Below are positions 41,115 through 49,358 of a stretch of 64,000 bases of DNA, in pieces (position 1 is the stretch's first letter; every line of letters begins with the position of its first letter). The stretch is taken from assembly GCA_965199975.1 (NCBI GenBank), contig OZ241340.1:1798001-1862000 (forward strand), in the 5' to 3' direction. The position numbers and the translations under genes were made by a program. The notes beneath the pieces were generated by a model. That model was not told the DNA's origin. It made no database searches and saw nothing but the letters and a program-made list of their open reading frames with translations. The DNA is from JASLDZ01 sp965199975. Its GTDB lineage: Bacteria > Pseudomonadota > Alphaproteobacteria > Caulobacterales > Caulobacteraceae.

Positions 41115-41885
41115 CTAATTCGGCGCATTCAGCCGCCGCGCCGCCTCCAGCGCGGCGGCGAGGCGGGGCGCGAAGCCCAGGCGCCGGAGGTCGGCCGCGG
41201 GAAACGCCACCGCGGTCGCGCATATGTGCGTCGCGTGGTTCAGGTCGCCGGGCGTGGCGTTCAGCGCGCCGCCTCGGGCATCCAGCGTGATCTGGAACGT
41301 CGCGTCGAGGCCGGATGAAAACAGGCCCTCGCAGTCGGCTTGCGCGTGCGCGTCATAGCGGCGGCCCAGTTGCGGCCAGATCACGAAGCCCAGGCGCGCG
41401 CCGTCTCCCGAAGTGTCGGTCGATGAGGTCGCGCCCTTGGGGAAGAGGCTCAGCCAGTCGACCGGCGCCCCCGTCGCCAGGTCGTAGACGAGCGAGGTCT
41501 CTATATCGTCGTTGGGGTAGGCCCCACCGCAGTCGTAGGAATCGGTGGCGGTGAGCGCGAGATACGCCGGGCCCCGCATCGTCACCGCGACGGTGCGGCT
41601 CCAGGCGTCGTGAGCGTGTCCGGCCTGCGCCCTGTTCGGCTCCGCGTTGCAATCGCGGGCGGCGTTGACCGCGAGGGCCTGTTCGCGCGCGAGCCCGGCG
41701 TTGATCCGCGCCGCCACGACGGCCGGGACGGCGGGGCCGGGAAGCACGCGCGGGTACGCGGCGATCTGGCCGTAGGCGACAGCGGGCCGCGCCTGCAACT
41801 GCACAGGCCCGCGCAACGGCCGCGGCGGCGCGGCGGTCGCGGTCGTCACGAGGCCGAGGGTGACGATCAGGGCGGATCGGATCAA
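41115..41885 (-). CDS. Secreted hypothetical protein
   Basis: A 256-residue protein with an N-terminal signal peptide (ALIVTLGLVTTATA). The mature part has five or so cysteines (NAARDCNAEPN, DSYDCGGAYPNDD, HAQADCEGLF, ATHICATAVAF) compatible with disulfides in the periplasm. A segment GAPVDWLSLFP plus VIWPQLG resembles domains of the RsiV/DUF3298 type, but the match is weak. It lies 60 bp downstream of the YqjI-like regulator gene on the same strand. Function unknown. Confidence 0.75.
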   Translation of the reverse strand: MIRSALIVTLGLVTTATAAPPRPLRGPVQLQARPAVAYGQIAAYPRVLPGPAVPAVVAARINAGLAREQALAVNAARDCNAEPNRAQAGHAHDAWSRTVAVTMRGPAYLALTATDSYDCGGAYPNDDIETSLVYDLATGAPVDWLSLFPKGATSSTDTSGDGARLGFVIWPQLGRRYDAHAQADCEGLFSSGLDATFQITLDARGGALNATPGDLNHATHICATAVAFPAADLRRLGFAPRLAAALEAARRLNAPN

Positions 41886-41945
41886 GGGCGCCTCCTGGCG
41901 GCAGCCTTCCGCAGAAGGCCGCCGCCGTCCACCCTTTGGCGGCGT

Positions 41946-42620
41946 TCAGGCCCGGGACGCGGCCTCTCCGGTCAGGCGCTCGATCTGCTGGGCGCATGCG
42001 TCGATCAGGGCGGCGGCCTCGTGCACGCGCTCGGCGCTCAAGCCGTCGGCCATCTTGTGATGCAGCACCCCGCGCAGGTTGTGCAGTGCGCGCTTGAGAG
42101 GCGCGGGGTCGAAGCGGCGGCTTTCGGCGGCCAGGTCGTCCAGCCGGCGAAACAGCGCCTCGACCTCGGCTGCGGCCTCGGCGAGGTGCGCCTGGCCTTC
42201 GGGGGTGACGGCGAAGGGCTTGCGGGCGCCTTCGGCCGGAGCCTCGGCGACCAGCCCCATGTCGGCCAGGAGGGTGAGGGTGGGGTAGACCACGCCCGGG
42301 CTGGGCGCATAGGCGCCGCCCGTCCGCTCCTCGATGGCGCGGATGAGGTCGTAGCCGTGGCGCGGCTGGTCGGCGACGAGGCGCAACAGCACGAGCCGCA
42401 GTTCGTCGCCGGCGAATACGCGTCGCCGCCCCGGACCACGCCCGCCGAAGCGGCCGCCCTCCTCGCCGTCGCCGTCGCGCCCGAAGCCGCGCTCGTGTCC
42501 ACGGCCGAAGCCGCGGCCGACGCAGGCCCACGGCGGCGCCTCGCGGCCGCCCCACCTATGGCGGCCAAAGCCGCCGTGTCGTGCTTGGTGATGCACGTGA
42601 TCCCTATCTGCATTACTCAT
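41946..42620 (-). CDS. PadR family regulator, YqjI-like
   Basis: A 224-residue regulator. Residues 1-66 are rich in His, Gly and Arg (HVHHQARHGGFGRHRWGG, then repeated GRG), like the metal-binding tail of E. coli YqjI, which senses nickel and controls yqjH. The PadR winged helix follows (FAGDELRLVLLRLVADQPRHGYDLI, then SPGVVYPTLTLLADMGLV) and a helical dimerisation tail. Two palindromic operators lie just upstream of the gene. A yqjH-type ferric reductase is not adjacent, so the target may be elsewhere or the gene controls itself only. Confidence 0.85.
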   Translation of the reverse strand: MSNADRDHVHHQARHGGFGRHRWGGREAPPWACVGRGFGRGHERGFGRDGDGEEGGRFGGRGPGRRRVFAGDELRLVLLRLVADQPRHGYDLIRAIEERTGGAYAPSPGVVYPTLTLLADMGLVAEAPAEGARKPFAVTPEGQAHLAEAAAEVEALFRRLDDLAAESRRFDPAPLKRALHNLRGVLHHKMADGLSAERVHEAAALIDACAQQIERLTGEAASRA

Positions 42621-42629
42621 GAGCGAGCC

Positions 42630-42666
42630 AGATATATCTCGGCTCGGCTTGAGTCAAGATGTATCT
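42630..42666. promoter_or_regulatory. Two palindromic operators upstream of the PadR-family gene
   Basis: AGATATATCT (42630-42639, a perfect palindrome) and AGATGTATCT (42657-42666, one base from it), centres 27 bp apart. They begin 10 bp upstream of the regulator start and resemble the AT-rich palindromes bound by PadR-family repressors, so autoregulation is likely. Confidence 0.7.
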
Positions 42667-42685
42667 TGTAAGGTCTCCGTCATCG

Positions 42686-43963
42686 TTACGGGAGCGGGAG
42701 GAGGGGCCGGCCGGCCGCCCAGGTCTGTAACACCTCGCCCTGGAGGCGGCGGCCGTCGAAGGGGGAGTTCTTCGACTTGGACTGCAGGCGCGCGGCGTCG
42801 ATCACCCGCGGCGCGGCGGCGTCGACCAGCACGAGTTCGGCCGGCGCGCCCGTGGACACGCGGCCGCACGCCAGGCCCAGGAGCGCGGCGGGCGAGCTCG
42901 TCACGGCGCGCAGCAGCGCCTCGGGCGCGATCTCGGCGTCGGCCGCGAGCGCGAGGAGGGCGGGCAGCAGCGTCTCCAGCCCGACCGCACCCGGCGCGGC
43001 CTCCTCGAACGGCAGGCGCTTGTCCTCGGCGGGGGCGGGGGCGTGGGCCGAGACCACCACGTCGATCACCCCTTCGGCCACGGCGCCGAGGAGGGCGCGC
43101 CGGTCGTCCTCCGTGCGCAGGGGCGGGTCGAGGCGGAAGAAGGTGCGGTAGTCGCCGATGTCCAGTTCGTTGAAGCTGAGGTGGTTGATCGACACGCTAG
43201 CCCACACGTCGACGCCCCGCGCCTTGGCGGCGCGGATGCGCGCCACGCTGTCGGCGGTGGTGACCTGGTCGACCAGGAGGCGGCAGCCGGTGAGCTCGGC
43301 CAGCGCCAGGTCGCGCTCGAGCCCGATGCGCTCGGCGGCGGCCGGGACGGCGGGCAGGCCGAGCCAGGAGGTGAACTCACCCTCCGTGGCGCAGGTCCCG
43401 GCGGCGAGCGCCGCGTCGGACGGGCGATGGGCGAGGAAGGCGCCGACGCCGTGGGCGTAACTCATCACGCGCGAGAGCACGCGGCTGTCGGAGATGGGGC
43501 GGTCCGCGTCGGTGATGTAGGCCGCGCCGGCCTCGCGCATCAGGCCGATCTCGGCCAGCGCCAGACCCTTGCAGCCCCGGGTGGCGGCGCCGGCGGCCAG
43601 CACGTTGACGAGGCCGAGCTCGCGGCCGCGGCGGATGACGAAGCCGACGCCGGCCGGGTCGTCGAGCGCCGGGTCGGTGTCGGGCTGCACGACCATGGTG
43701 GTGACGCCGCCGGCCGCCGCGGCGCGGGCGGCGGACTTCAGCGTCTCCTTCTCCTCGGCGCCAGGTTCGCCGGTCTTGACCCGCAGGTCGACCAGGCCGG
43801 GGATGAGCAGGCGCCCGCGCGCCTCGAAGCGCTCGAAATCGGCGTCGAGATTGGGCGCGGAGCCGCGGATCACGTCGGCGATCAGGCCGTCGCGCACGAT
43901 CACCGTGGCGGAGGCGTCGTCGCCGAGCAGGCGCGCATCGACGATGGCGAGCGGGCGGGTCAT
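42686..43963 (-). CDS. pyrC: Dihydroorotase-like protein next to pyrB, probably inactive type (PyrX-like)
   Basis: This 425-residue protein has the amidohydrolase/dihydroorotase fold. In the metal-site strand, the active enzyme has an H-x-H motif followed by an Arg; here it reads GLVDLRVKTGEPG, so both histidines are missing. The later loop VSAHAPAPAEDK keeps one His. The GVTTMVVQPDTDPALDD block is typical. Proteins of this kind next to pyrB in alphaproteobacteria are annotated as dihydroorotase, but those without ligands act as structural partners of aspartate carbamoyltransferase. It follows pyrB on the same strand, 118 bp away. Confidence 0.87.
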   Translation of the reverse strand: MTRPLAIVDARLLGDDASATVIVRDGLIADVIRGSAPNLDADFERFEARGRLLIPGLVDLRVKTGEPGAEEKETLKSAARAAAAGGVTTMVVQPDTDPALDDPAGVGFVIRRGRELGLVNVLAAGAATRGCKGLALAEIGLMREAGAAYITDADRPISDSRVLSRVMSYAHGVGAFLAHRPSDAALAAGTCATEGEFTSWLGLPAVPAAAERIGLERDLALAELTGCRLLVDQVTTADSVARIRAAKARGVDVWASVSINHLSFNELDIGDYRTFFRLDPPLRTEDDRRALLGAVAEGVIDVVVSAHAPAPAEDKRLPFEEAAPGAVGLETLLPALLALAADAEIAPEALLRAVTSSPAALLGLACGRVSTGAPAELVLVDAAAPRVIDAARLQSKSKNSPFDGRRLQGEVLQTWAAGRPLLPLP

Positions 43964-44081
43964 TCGCGCGACCCCCTCCGGCCTCTTCGGGGCCACCTCC
44001 CCCGGAGGGGGATCGATTGCGACATTGATTTCGGGATGCTCCCTGCCTCGGGGAGCTGTCGTGGAGCGACTGAGCGGGCCG

Positions 44082-45068
44082 TCATCGCGCGCCTGCCTCC
44101 CGCGCCGAAAGCGCCGCAAGCACCGCCATGCGCACGGACACGCCCATCTCCACCTGGTCCTGGATCAGGCTCACCGCCGGGTCGTCGGCCACGGTGGAGG
44201 CGATCTCCACGCCGCGGTTCATGGGGCCGGGATGCATGACGCGCACGCCGGGCGCGGCCTCGGCCAGCTTCTCCTCGTCCAGCCCATAGAGGCGGAAGTA
44301 TTCGCGCGCCGAGGGGATCAACGCGCCGTCCATCCGCTCCAGCTGCAGGCGCAGCATCATCACCACATCGGCGCCGGCGATGCCGCGCCGCATGTCGGTG
44401 AACACCTCGCAGCCCCATCGGTCGGCGGCGGCGGGGAGGAGCGTGGGCGGCGCCACTAGCCGCACCCGCGCGCCCAGGAGCTGCAGCAGCACCACGTTGG
44501 AACGCGCCACCCGGCTGTGGGCGACGTCGCCGCAGATGGCCACCTCCAGCCCCTCCACCCGCCCCAGCGTGCGGCGCAAGGTCAGGGCGTCGAGCAGCGC
44601 CTGGGTGGGGTGCTCGTGGCGGCCGTCGCCGGCGTTGATGACCGCGCAGCCGACCTTCTGCGAGAGCAGCGCCGCGGCGCCCGAGGCGGAGTGGCGCACG
44701 ACCAGCAGGTCCGGCCGCATGGCGTTCAGCGTCACCGCCGTGTCGATCAGCGTCTCGCCCTTGGTGACTGACGAGCTGCGCGGGCTCATGTTGACGGTGT
44801 CGGCGCCCAGCCGCTTGGCCGCCAGCTCGAAGGAGGCCTGGGTGCGGGTGGAGTTCTCGAAGAAGAGGTTCACCAGCGTGCGTCCGCGCAAGGTGGCGAG
44901 CTTCTTCTGCGCCCGCCGGTTCAGGGCGACATAGGCGTCGGCCAGGTCGAGCAGGCGCTCGGCCTCGGGCCGCGACAGGCCGGCGATCCCCAGCAGGTGC
45001 GGGCGCGAGAAGGCGAACAGCCGCCCGGCGATGGCCTCTTCGTCGTCGCTGGCGGGAGCGGGGGGCAT
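44082..45068 (-). CDS. pyrB: Aspartate carbamoyltransferase catalytic subunit
   Basis: PyrB condenses carbamoyl phosphate and aspartate, the committed step of pyrimidine synthesis. The 328-residue protein contains LFFENSTRTQASFELAAKRL (carbamoyl-phosphate loop STRT), the HPTQALLDALTL motif and VMHPGPMNRGVEI. It has no pyrI partner nearby, and belongs with the dihydroorotase-like gene that follows. Length is slightly longer than the E. coli chain. Confidence 0.96.
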   Translation of the reverse strand: MPPAPASDDEEAIAGRLFAFSRPHLLGIAGLSRPEAERLLDLADAYVALNRRAQKKLATLRGRTLVNLFFENSTRTQASFELAAKRLGADTVNMSPRSSSVTKGETLIDTAVTLNAMRPDLLVVRHSASGAAALLSQKVGCAVINAGDGRHEHPTQALLDALTLRRTLGRVEGLEVAICGDVAHSRVARSNVVLLQLLGARVRLVAPPTLLPAAADRWGCEVFTDMRRGIAGADVVMMLRLQLERMDGALIPSAREYFRLYGLDEEKLAEAAPGVRVMHPGPMNRGVEIASTVADDPAVSLIQDQVEMGVSVRMAVLAALSAREAGAR

Positions 45069-45122
45069 CGGCGGCGACGCATAGCCGCGCCGAGCGGCGG
45101 CGTCACTCGCGGCGTGATCGCT

Positions 45123-45662
45123 TCAGCCCCGGCGGAAGATGAAGTCGTGGTCGAGCTGGGCGCCCACCGGGAAGGCGTAGTCGCCCACCTGGGCGAAGCC
45201 ATAACGGGCGTAGAAGCGCTGGGCGCGCAGGTTGCCGCTCCAGACGCTGAGCCAGATCGGGCGGCCCGCGCCCATCCGCCAGCCGGGGTCGAGCCGGTCC
45301 AGGGTTTCCTCCAGCGCGGGGGCGGCCAGGCCCGCGCCTTTGAGGTCGGCGCGCAGGTAGAAGCGCTTGATCTCGGCGTCGCGGGGGCGAACGTCGGCGT
45401 GCGGCAGGGCGGGCGGCGCGGTGACGGTGTAGAGCGCCAAGCCCGCCGCATCCTCGCGCAGGCGCACGTCGGTCGCGGGGTCCGCAATCATGCGGGAGAA
45501 GGCGGCGGGCGAACTGGTCTCCTCCAGGAAAAAGGTCAGGTCGGCGGGGCTGTAGGGAATGGCGAAGCCGCGCACGAAGGTTTCGACGAAGCACTCGGCG
45601 GCGAAGGCGGCGAGCGCGGCCGCATCGGCGGGCGCGGCGGGGCGGAGGAGGGGGACGGCCAC
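45123..45662 (-). CDS. GNAT family N-acetyltransferase
   Basis: A 179-residue acetyl-CoA dependent acyltransferase. The family motifs include IKRFYLRADLKGAGLAAPALEE (motif A, the acetyl-CoA site), and the last motif NLRAQRFYARYGFAQVGDYAF. The first part starts LLRPAAPADAAALAAFA, as in RimI/Ard1-like enzymes. The substrate cannot be told. It is co-directional with pyrB, 54 bp upstream of it. Confidence 0.88.
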   Translation of the reverse strand: MAVPLLRPAAPADAAALAAFAAECFVETFVRGFAIPYSPADLTFFLEETSSPAAFSRMIADPATDVRLREDAAGLALYTVTAPPALPHADVRPRDAEIKRFYLRADLKGAGLAAPALEETLDRLDPGWRMGAGRPIWLSVWSGNLRAQRFYARYGFAQVGDYAFPVGAQLDHDFIFRRG

Positions 45663-45709
45663 GGCGTGGCGTCTAACCGCAGGGCGCCGGGCATGCTAGG
45701 CAGCCGCGC

Positions 45710-46639
45710 GTGAGCCTGCCCGTCTTCACCCACCCCGACATGCTGCGCCATAGGCCTCCCGCCGGTCACCCCGAACGGCCCGAGCGGCTGGTCGCGGTGA
45801 TGGACGCCCTGCGCGACGCGGGGCTGGACGGCGACGTGCGCGAGGCGCGCGAGGCCTCGCGCGCCGAACTGCTGCGCGTGCACCCGGCCGCCCATGTCGA
45901 CGCGATCCTGGGCGCCGAGCCGTCGGCCGACGACGATGCGGTGCGGGTGGTGCTCGATGCGGACACCGTCATGTCTCCCGGCTCGGTGCGGGCGGCGCGG
46001 CTGGCGGCCGGCGCCGCGGTGGCTGCGGTGCAGGCGGTGGCGGCGGGTGAGGCGGAGCGCGCCTTCTGCGCCGTGCGCCCGCCGGGCCATCACGCCGAGC
46101 CCACGCAGGCCATGGGCTTCTGCCTGTTCTCCAGCGTGGCCGTGGCCGCCCGCGCCGCGCAGGCCGCGGGGCTGGCGCGGGTGGCGGTGGTCGATTTCGA
46201 CGTGCACCACGGCAACGGCACCCAGGCGGTGGTGCAGGACGATCCGAGCCTCTTCCTCGCCTCCATCCACCAGTGGCCGCTGTATCCCGGCACGGGGGCG
46301 CAGAGCGAGACGGGCGTCGGCAACGTCCTCAATACGACCGTGGCGCCCGACAGCGCCAGCGAGCACTGGCGCGCGCGGTTCGAGGCGCTGATGCCTGCGG
46401 TCGAAGCCTTTCGTCCCGACCTGATCCTCGTCTCCGCCGGTTTCGACGCGCACGCCCGCGATCCCCTCGCCCAGCAGCGCCTGGAGGCGCAGGACTACGC
46501 CTGGGCGACCAGCGCCATCGTGGATGTGGCGCGGCGTCGCTGCGGCGGGCGGGTTGTGTCGTCACTTGAGGGTGGCTACGACTTGCGCGGGCTGGCGGAC
46601 TCGACGGTGGCCCATCTGCGGGCCTTGCAAGGGGAGTAG
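45710..46639 (+). CDS. Histone deacetylase family protein
   Basis: A 309-residue zinc-dependent deacetylase of the HDAC/acetoin utilisation family. The GTG at 45710 gives LPVFTHPDMLRHRPPAGHPE. Catalytic motifs are complete: RPPGHHAEP, VVDFDVHHGNGTQ, SAGFDAHARDPLAQQ and SLEGGYDLRGLA. Bacterial members deacetylate small molecules or polyamines; the substrate is unknown. The gene diverges from the acetyltransferase gene by 47 bp, an interesting pairing of opposite activities that may be chance. Confidence 0.93.
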   Translation: MSLPVFTHPDMLRHRPPAGHPERPERLVAVMDALRDAGLDGDVREAREASRAELLRVHPAAHVDAILGAEPSADDDAVRVVLDADTVMSPGSVRAARLAAGAAVAAVQAVAAGEAERAFCAVRPPGHHAEPTQAMGFCLFSSVAVAARAAQAAGLARVAVVDFDVHHGNGTQAVVQDDPSLFLASIHQWPLYPGTGAQSETGVGNVLNTTVAPDSASEHWRARFEALMPAVEAFRPDLILVSAGFDAHARDPLAQQRLEAQDYAWATSAIVDVARRRCGGRVVSSLEGGYDLRGLADSTVAHLRALQGE

Positions 46640-46694
46640 GGGCCGGAGGGGCGACCGCTGTGACGTGGCCGCGCCCGCCGCCCGAACGCCATCC

Positions 46695-47318
46695 GTGACA
46701 GCTTCCGAGCCGGCGCCGCCCACCGACTCACGCCTCGCGCGTCCAAAGCCCGGCGCGATCACCCTCGCGCGTCATGGCGAACCCTCGCTGTCGCGCCGCA
46801 TCCGGCTGACCGCGAGCGGCTACCGCCGGTGGTGGGCGGCCTACGAGGAGGGCGGAATCCTGCCCGACCAGGCGCCGCCGGAGGGCCTGCTGCACCTGGC
46901 GCGCGAGGCAGACGTGATCTTCGCCTCGACTCGAAGGCGCGCAATCGAGACGGCCGAGGCGGTGGTGGCCGGCCGCGATTTCGTGCGCGACCCCATCTTC
47001 ATCGAGGCCCCGTTGCCGCCGCCGCCGCTGCCGCCCGTGCTGCGGCTGAGCCCCAAGGCGTGGGGCTTCGTCTCGCGCGTGGCGTGGTGGTTTGCAGGCT
47101 ATGCGGAAGACGGCGAGAGCCGAGCGCAGGCGCAGACCCGCTGCGAGGCGGCCGTCGACAAGCTCACGCAGGCCGCCGCGTGCGAGGGCGACGTGTTGGT
47201 GCTGGCCCACGGCTTCTTCAACACCATGCTGGCGCGGGAGCTGCGCCGGCGGGGTTGGCGGATGGTGGAGCACGAGGGGTATGGGTACTGGGGACGGCGG
47301 CGGTTCTCGCGGGTGTGA
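46695..47318 (+). CDS. Histidine phosphatase family protein
   Basis: A 207-residue phosphoglycerate-mutase-fold protein. The RHG motif is in TLARHGEPSLSRR (phospho-His), and a second His is in LVLAHGFFNTML. The proline-rich stretch PLPPPPLPPVLRL is an insert. The start is uncertain; the GTG at 46695 gives a full domain, while the HDAC gene ends 55 bp earlier. It resembles phosphatases annotated as SixA-like or general. Function unknown. Confidence 0.83.
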   Translation: MTASEPAPPTDSRLARPKPGAITLARHGEPSLSRRIRLTASGYRRWWAAYEEGGILPDQAPPEGLLHLAREADVIFASTRRRAIETAEAVVAGRDFVRDPIFIEAPLPPPPLPPVLRLSPKAWGFVSRVAWWFAGYAEDGESRAQAQTRCEAAVDKLTQAAACEGDVLVLAHGFFNTMLARELRRRGWRMVEHEGYGYWGRRRFSRV

Positions 47319-47344
47319 GGGCGTTTGGGGCGTCCATACGGATG

Positions 47345-47450
47345 GCTGAGCGCCACCGCCCGCAGGTCGCGTCAAGGCGCCTACGGCTCTTCGCCTTGAC
47401 CCGCCCCGCGCGCGGCGGCCGACCGGAGGGGTCGGAACGCTGAGCGTCCT
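47345..47450. repeat. Third copy of the dispersed two-hairpin repeat
   Basis: This sequence matches the left arm of the inverted repeat at 13145-13315: the same GCTGAGCGCCACCGC start, TCAAGGC ... GCCTTGA stem, GACCCGCCCCG block and an AACGCTGAGCGTCC hairpin, at about 80 percent by eye over 105 bp. It lies between the histidine phosphatase and pyrE genes. Confidence 0.75.
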
Positions 47451-47518
47451 TCCACAGATCCTCACCGCCTCGCTCGGCAGCAGTGGCCCCCGCGCTCGCC
47501 CCGCGCTACCTCCCGCTC

Positions 47519-48103
47519 ATGACCTCCGACGACGTGCTCGACGAGTTCCGCGCCGCGGGCGCTCTGCGCGAGGGGCACTTCGTGCTCTCCTCAGGCCTTC
47601 ACTCGGGTGTCTTCCTGCAAAAGAACCTCGTGTTCATGGACGCGCGGCGCACCGAGCGGCTCTGCGCGGCGCTGGCCGCCCGCATCCGCGAGGCCGCGCC
47701 GCAGGTGGCCGCGGTGGTCTCTCCCGCCGTAGGCGCCATCATCCCCGGCTACGAAGTGGCGCGCGCCCTGGGCGTCGTCTCCATGTACGTCGAGCGCGAG
47801 GGCGGCGCCTTCCGCCTGCGCCGCGGCTTCCACCTGGAGCCGGGAACGAAGGTCGCCATGGTGGAGGACATCGTCACCACCGGCCTCTCCTCGCGCGAGT
47901 GCATCACAGCCATCCGCGCCGCCGGGGGCGAGGTGGTCGTCGCCGGCTGCATCGTCGACCGTTCGGGCGGCCGGGCGGATGTCGGCGCGCCGCTGGTGGC
48001 GCTCGCCACGCTCGACGTGCCGGCCTATCCCGCCGACGCCCTGCCGCCCGAACTCGCGCGCCTGGCGGTGGAAGACCCCGGCAGCCGCAGGCTCTCCGCA
48101 TGA
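47519..48103 (+). CDS. pyrE: Orotate phosphoribosyltransferase
   Basis: PyrE joins orotate to PRPP to give OMP. The 194-residue protein contains SGLHSGVFLQKNLVF, VSPAVGAIIPGYEVARALG, YVEREGGAFRLRRGF and the PRPP motif VAMVEDIVTTGLSS. The ATG at 47519 (MTSDDVL) fits family starts better than the GTG at 47483. It opens a chain in which every gene overlaps the next by four bases. Confidence 0.96.
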   Translation: MTSDDVLDEFRAAGALREGHFVLSSGLHSGVFLQKNLVFMDARRTERLCAALAARIREAAPQVAAVVSPAVGAIIPGYEVARALGVVSMYVEREGGAFRLRRGFHLEPGTKVAMVEDIVTTGLSSRECITAIRAAGGEVVVAGCIVDRSGGRADVGAPLVALATLDVPAYPADALPPELARLAVEDPGSRRLSA

Positions 48104-48888
48104 GCGCGCCCGGCCCGACGGCGGGGGGGCGCCTGCGGCTTGGCGTCAACATCGACCACGTGGCCACGATCAGGAACGCCCGCGGCGGCGGCTATCCCGA
48201 GCCGCTGCGCGCCGCGCGGCAGGCGCTGGAGGCGGGCGCCGACGGCATCACCGCCCACCTGCGCGAGGATCGTCGCCACATCTCGGACGCCGACATCGAG
48301 GCGCTCTCAGGCCTCTGCCGCGCATTGGGCAAGCCGCTCAACTTCGAGATGGCCGTCACCGACGAAATGGTCGCGATCGCGTTGAGGCATCGCCCCCACG
48401 CCGTATGCCTCGTGCCCGAGCGTCGTGCGGAACGCACCACCGAGGGCGGCCTCGACGTGGAGCGCGGCCACCGCGCCGTGGCCGAGGCTGTGCGGCGCCT
48501 GCATGAGGAGGGCGGCGCCCGCGTGTCGCTGTTCATCGAAGCCGCGCCGGGCCAGGTTTCGGCCTCCGCCGACGTGGGGGCGCAGGTGATCGAGCTGCAC
48601 ACCGGCGCCTTTTGCGACGCGGTTCGCGCCGGCGAGACACGCGCCGCCGAGCGCCGCCTGCTCGCCCTTGAGGACGGCGCCTTCGACGCCGCCCACCGCG
48701 GGCTGGAGGTGCATGCGGGCCATGGAATCGACTTCGACAGCGTGACGCCGGTCGCGTCCATCCCCGCGGTGGCCGAGCTCAACATCGGTCACTTCCTCAT
48801 CGGCGAGGCGGTGTTCACCGGTCTGCCCGCCGCCATCGCGCGCATGAGGGCGATGATGGACGCGGCCCGCTCTGCGGGGCCCGCGTGA
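48100..48888 (+). CDS. pdxJ: Pyridoxine 5'-phosphate synthase
   Basis: PdxJ closes the pyridoxine ring from deoxyxylulose phosphate and aminoacetone phosphate. The 262-residue TIM barrel contains RLGVNIDHVATIRNARGG at the start (phosphate and metal residues), ADGITAHLREDRRHI, FEMAVTDEM, VCLVPERRAERTTEGGLDV and GLEVHAGHGID. The start ATG overlaps the pyrE stop (ATGA). pdxJ followed by acpS is a conserved pair. Confidence 0.97.
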   Translation: MSAPGPTAGGRLRLGVNIDHVATIRNARGGGYPEPLRAARQALEAGADGITAHLREDRRHISDADIEALSGLCRALGKPLNFEMAVTDEMVAIALRHRPHAVCLVPERRAERTTEGGLDVERGHRAVAEAVRRLHEEGGARVSLFIEAAPGQVSASADVGAQVIELHTGAFCDAVRAGETRAAERRLLALEDGAFDAAHRGLEVHAGHGIDFDSVTPVASIPAVAELNIGHFLIGEAVFTGLPAAIARMRAMMDAARSAGPA

Positions 48889-49358
48889 TCCTGGGCATCG
48901 GCTCCGACCTGGCGGACATCCGCCGCGTGGCCGAAACGCTGGAGCGCTTCGGCGAGCGTTTCACCGGGCGCATCTTCACGCCCGTCGAGCGCGCCCGCTC
49001 GGAGCGCAAATGCGACCGCGCCGCCAGCTACGCCAAGCGCTTCGCCGCCAAGGAAGCCTGCGCCAAGGCGCTCGGCACAGGCCTGCGGCGCGGCGTGTTC
49101 TGGCGCGATATGGGGGTGACCAACATGGCGTCGGGCCAGCCGACGTTGAAGCTCACCGGCGGCGCATTGGCGCGGCTGCAAGCCATGACGCCGGTGGGCT
49201 GCGAGGCGGTGGTGCACCTCTCGCTTACCGACGACCCGCCCTATGCGCAGGCCTTCGTCGTGATCGAGGCGCGGCCTGCGAGACCCGGCGGCGCCTTGCC
49301 GTCGCCGGACTCGGCGGCTACCGGGGCTGCAGGTTCCACGGATACGCCCGCCGCATGA
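48885..49358 (+). CDS. acpS: Holo-[acyl-carrier-protein] synthase
   Basis: AcpS transfers 4'-phosphopantetheine to ACP. The 157-residue protein has the family core ILGIGSDLADIRRVAETLERFGERF (metal Asp), RFAAKEACAKALGTG (second acid and base), and ASGQPTLKLTG, followed by a 30-residue low-complexity C-terminal tail rich in Ala and Pro that is not in standard AcpS. The start is GTG at 48885, overlapping the pdxJ stop. Confidence 0.95.
   Translation: MILGIGSDLADIRRVAETLERFGERFTGRIFTPVERARSERKCDRAASYAKRFAAKEACAKALGTGLRRGVFWRDMGVTNMASGQPTLKLTGGALARLQAMTPVGCEAVVHLSLTDDPPYAQAFVVIEARPARPGGALPSPDSAATGAAGSTDTPAA

Noticed and set aside
45123..46639. Acetyltransferase plus deacetylase as a protein-acetylation switch
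   Set aside because: The two genes are divergent neighbours of very broad families, and nothing in the sequences links their substrates.
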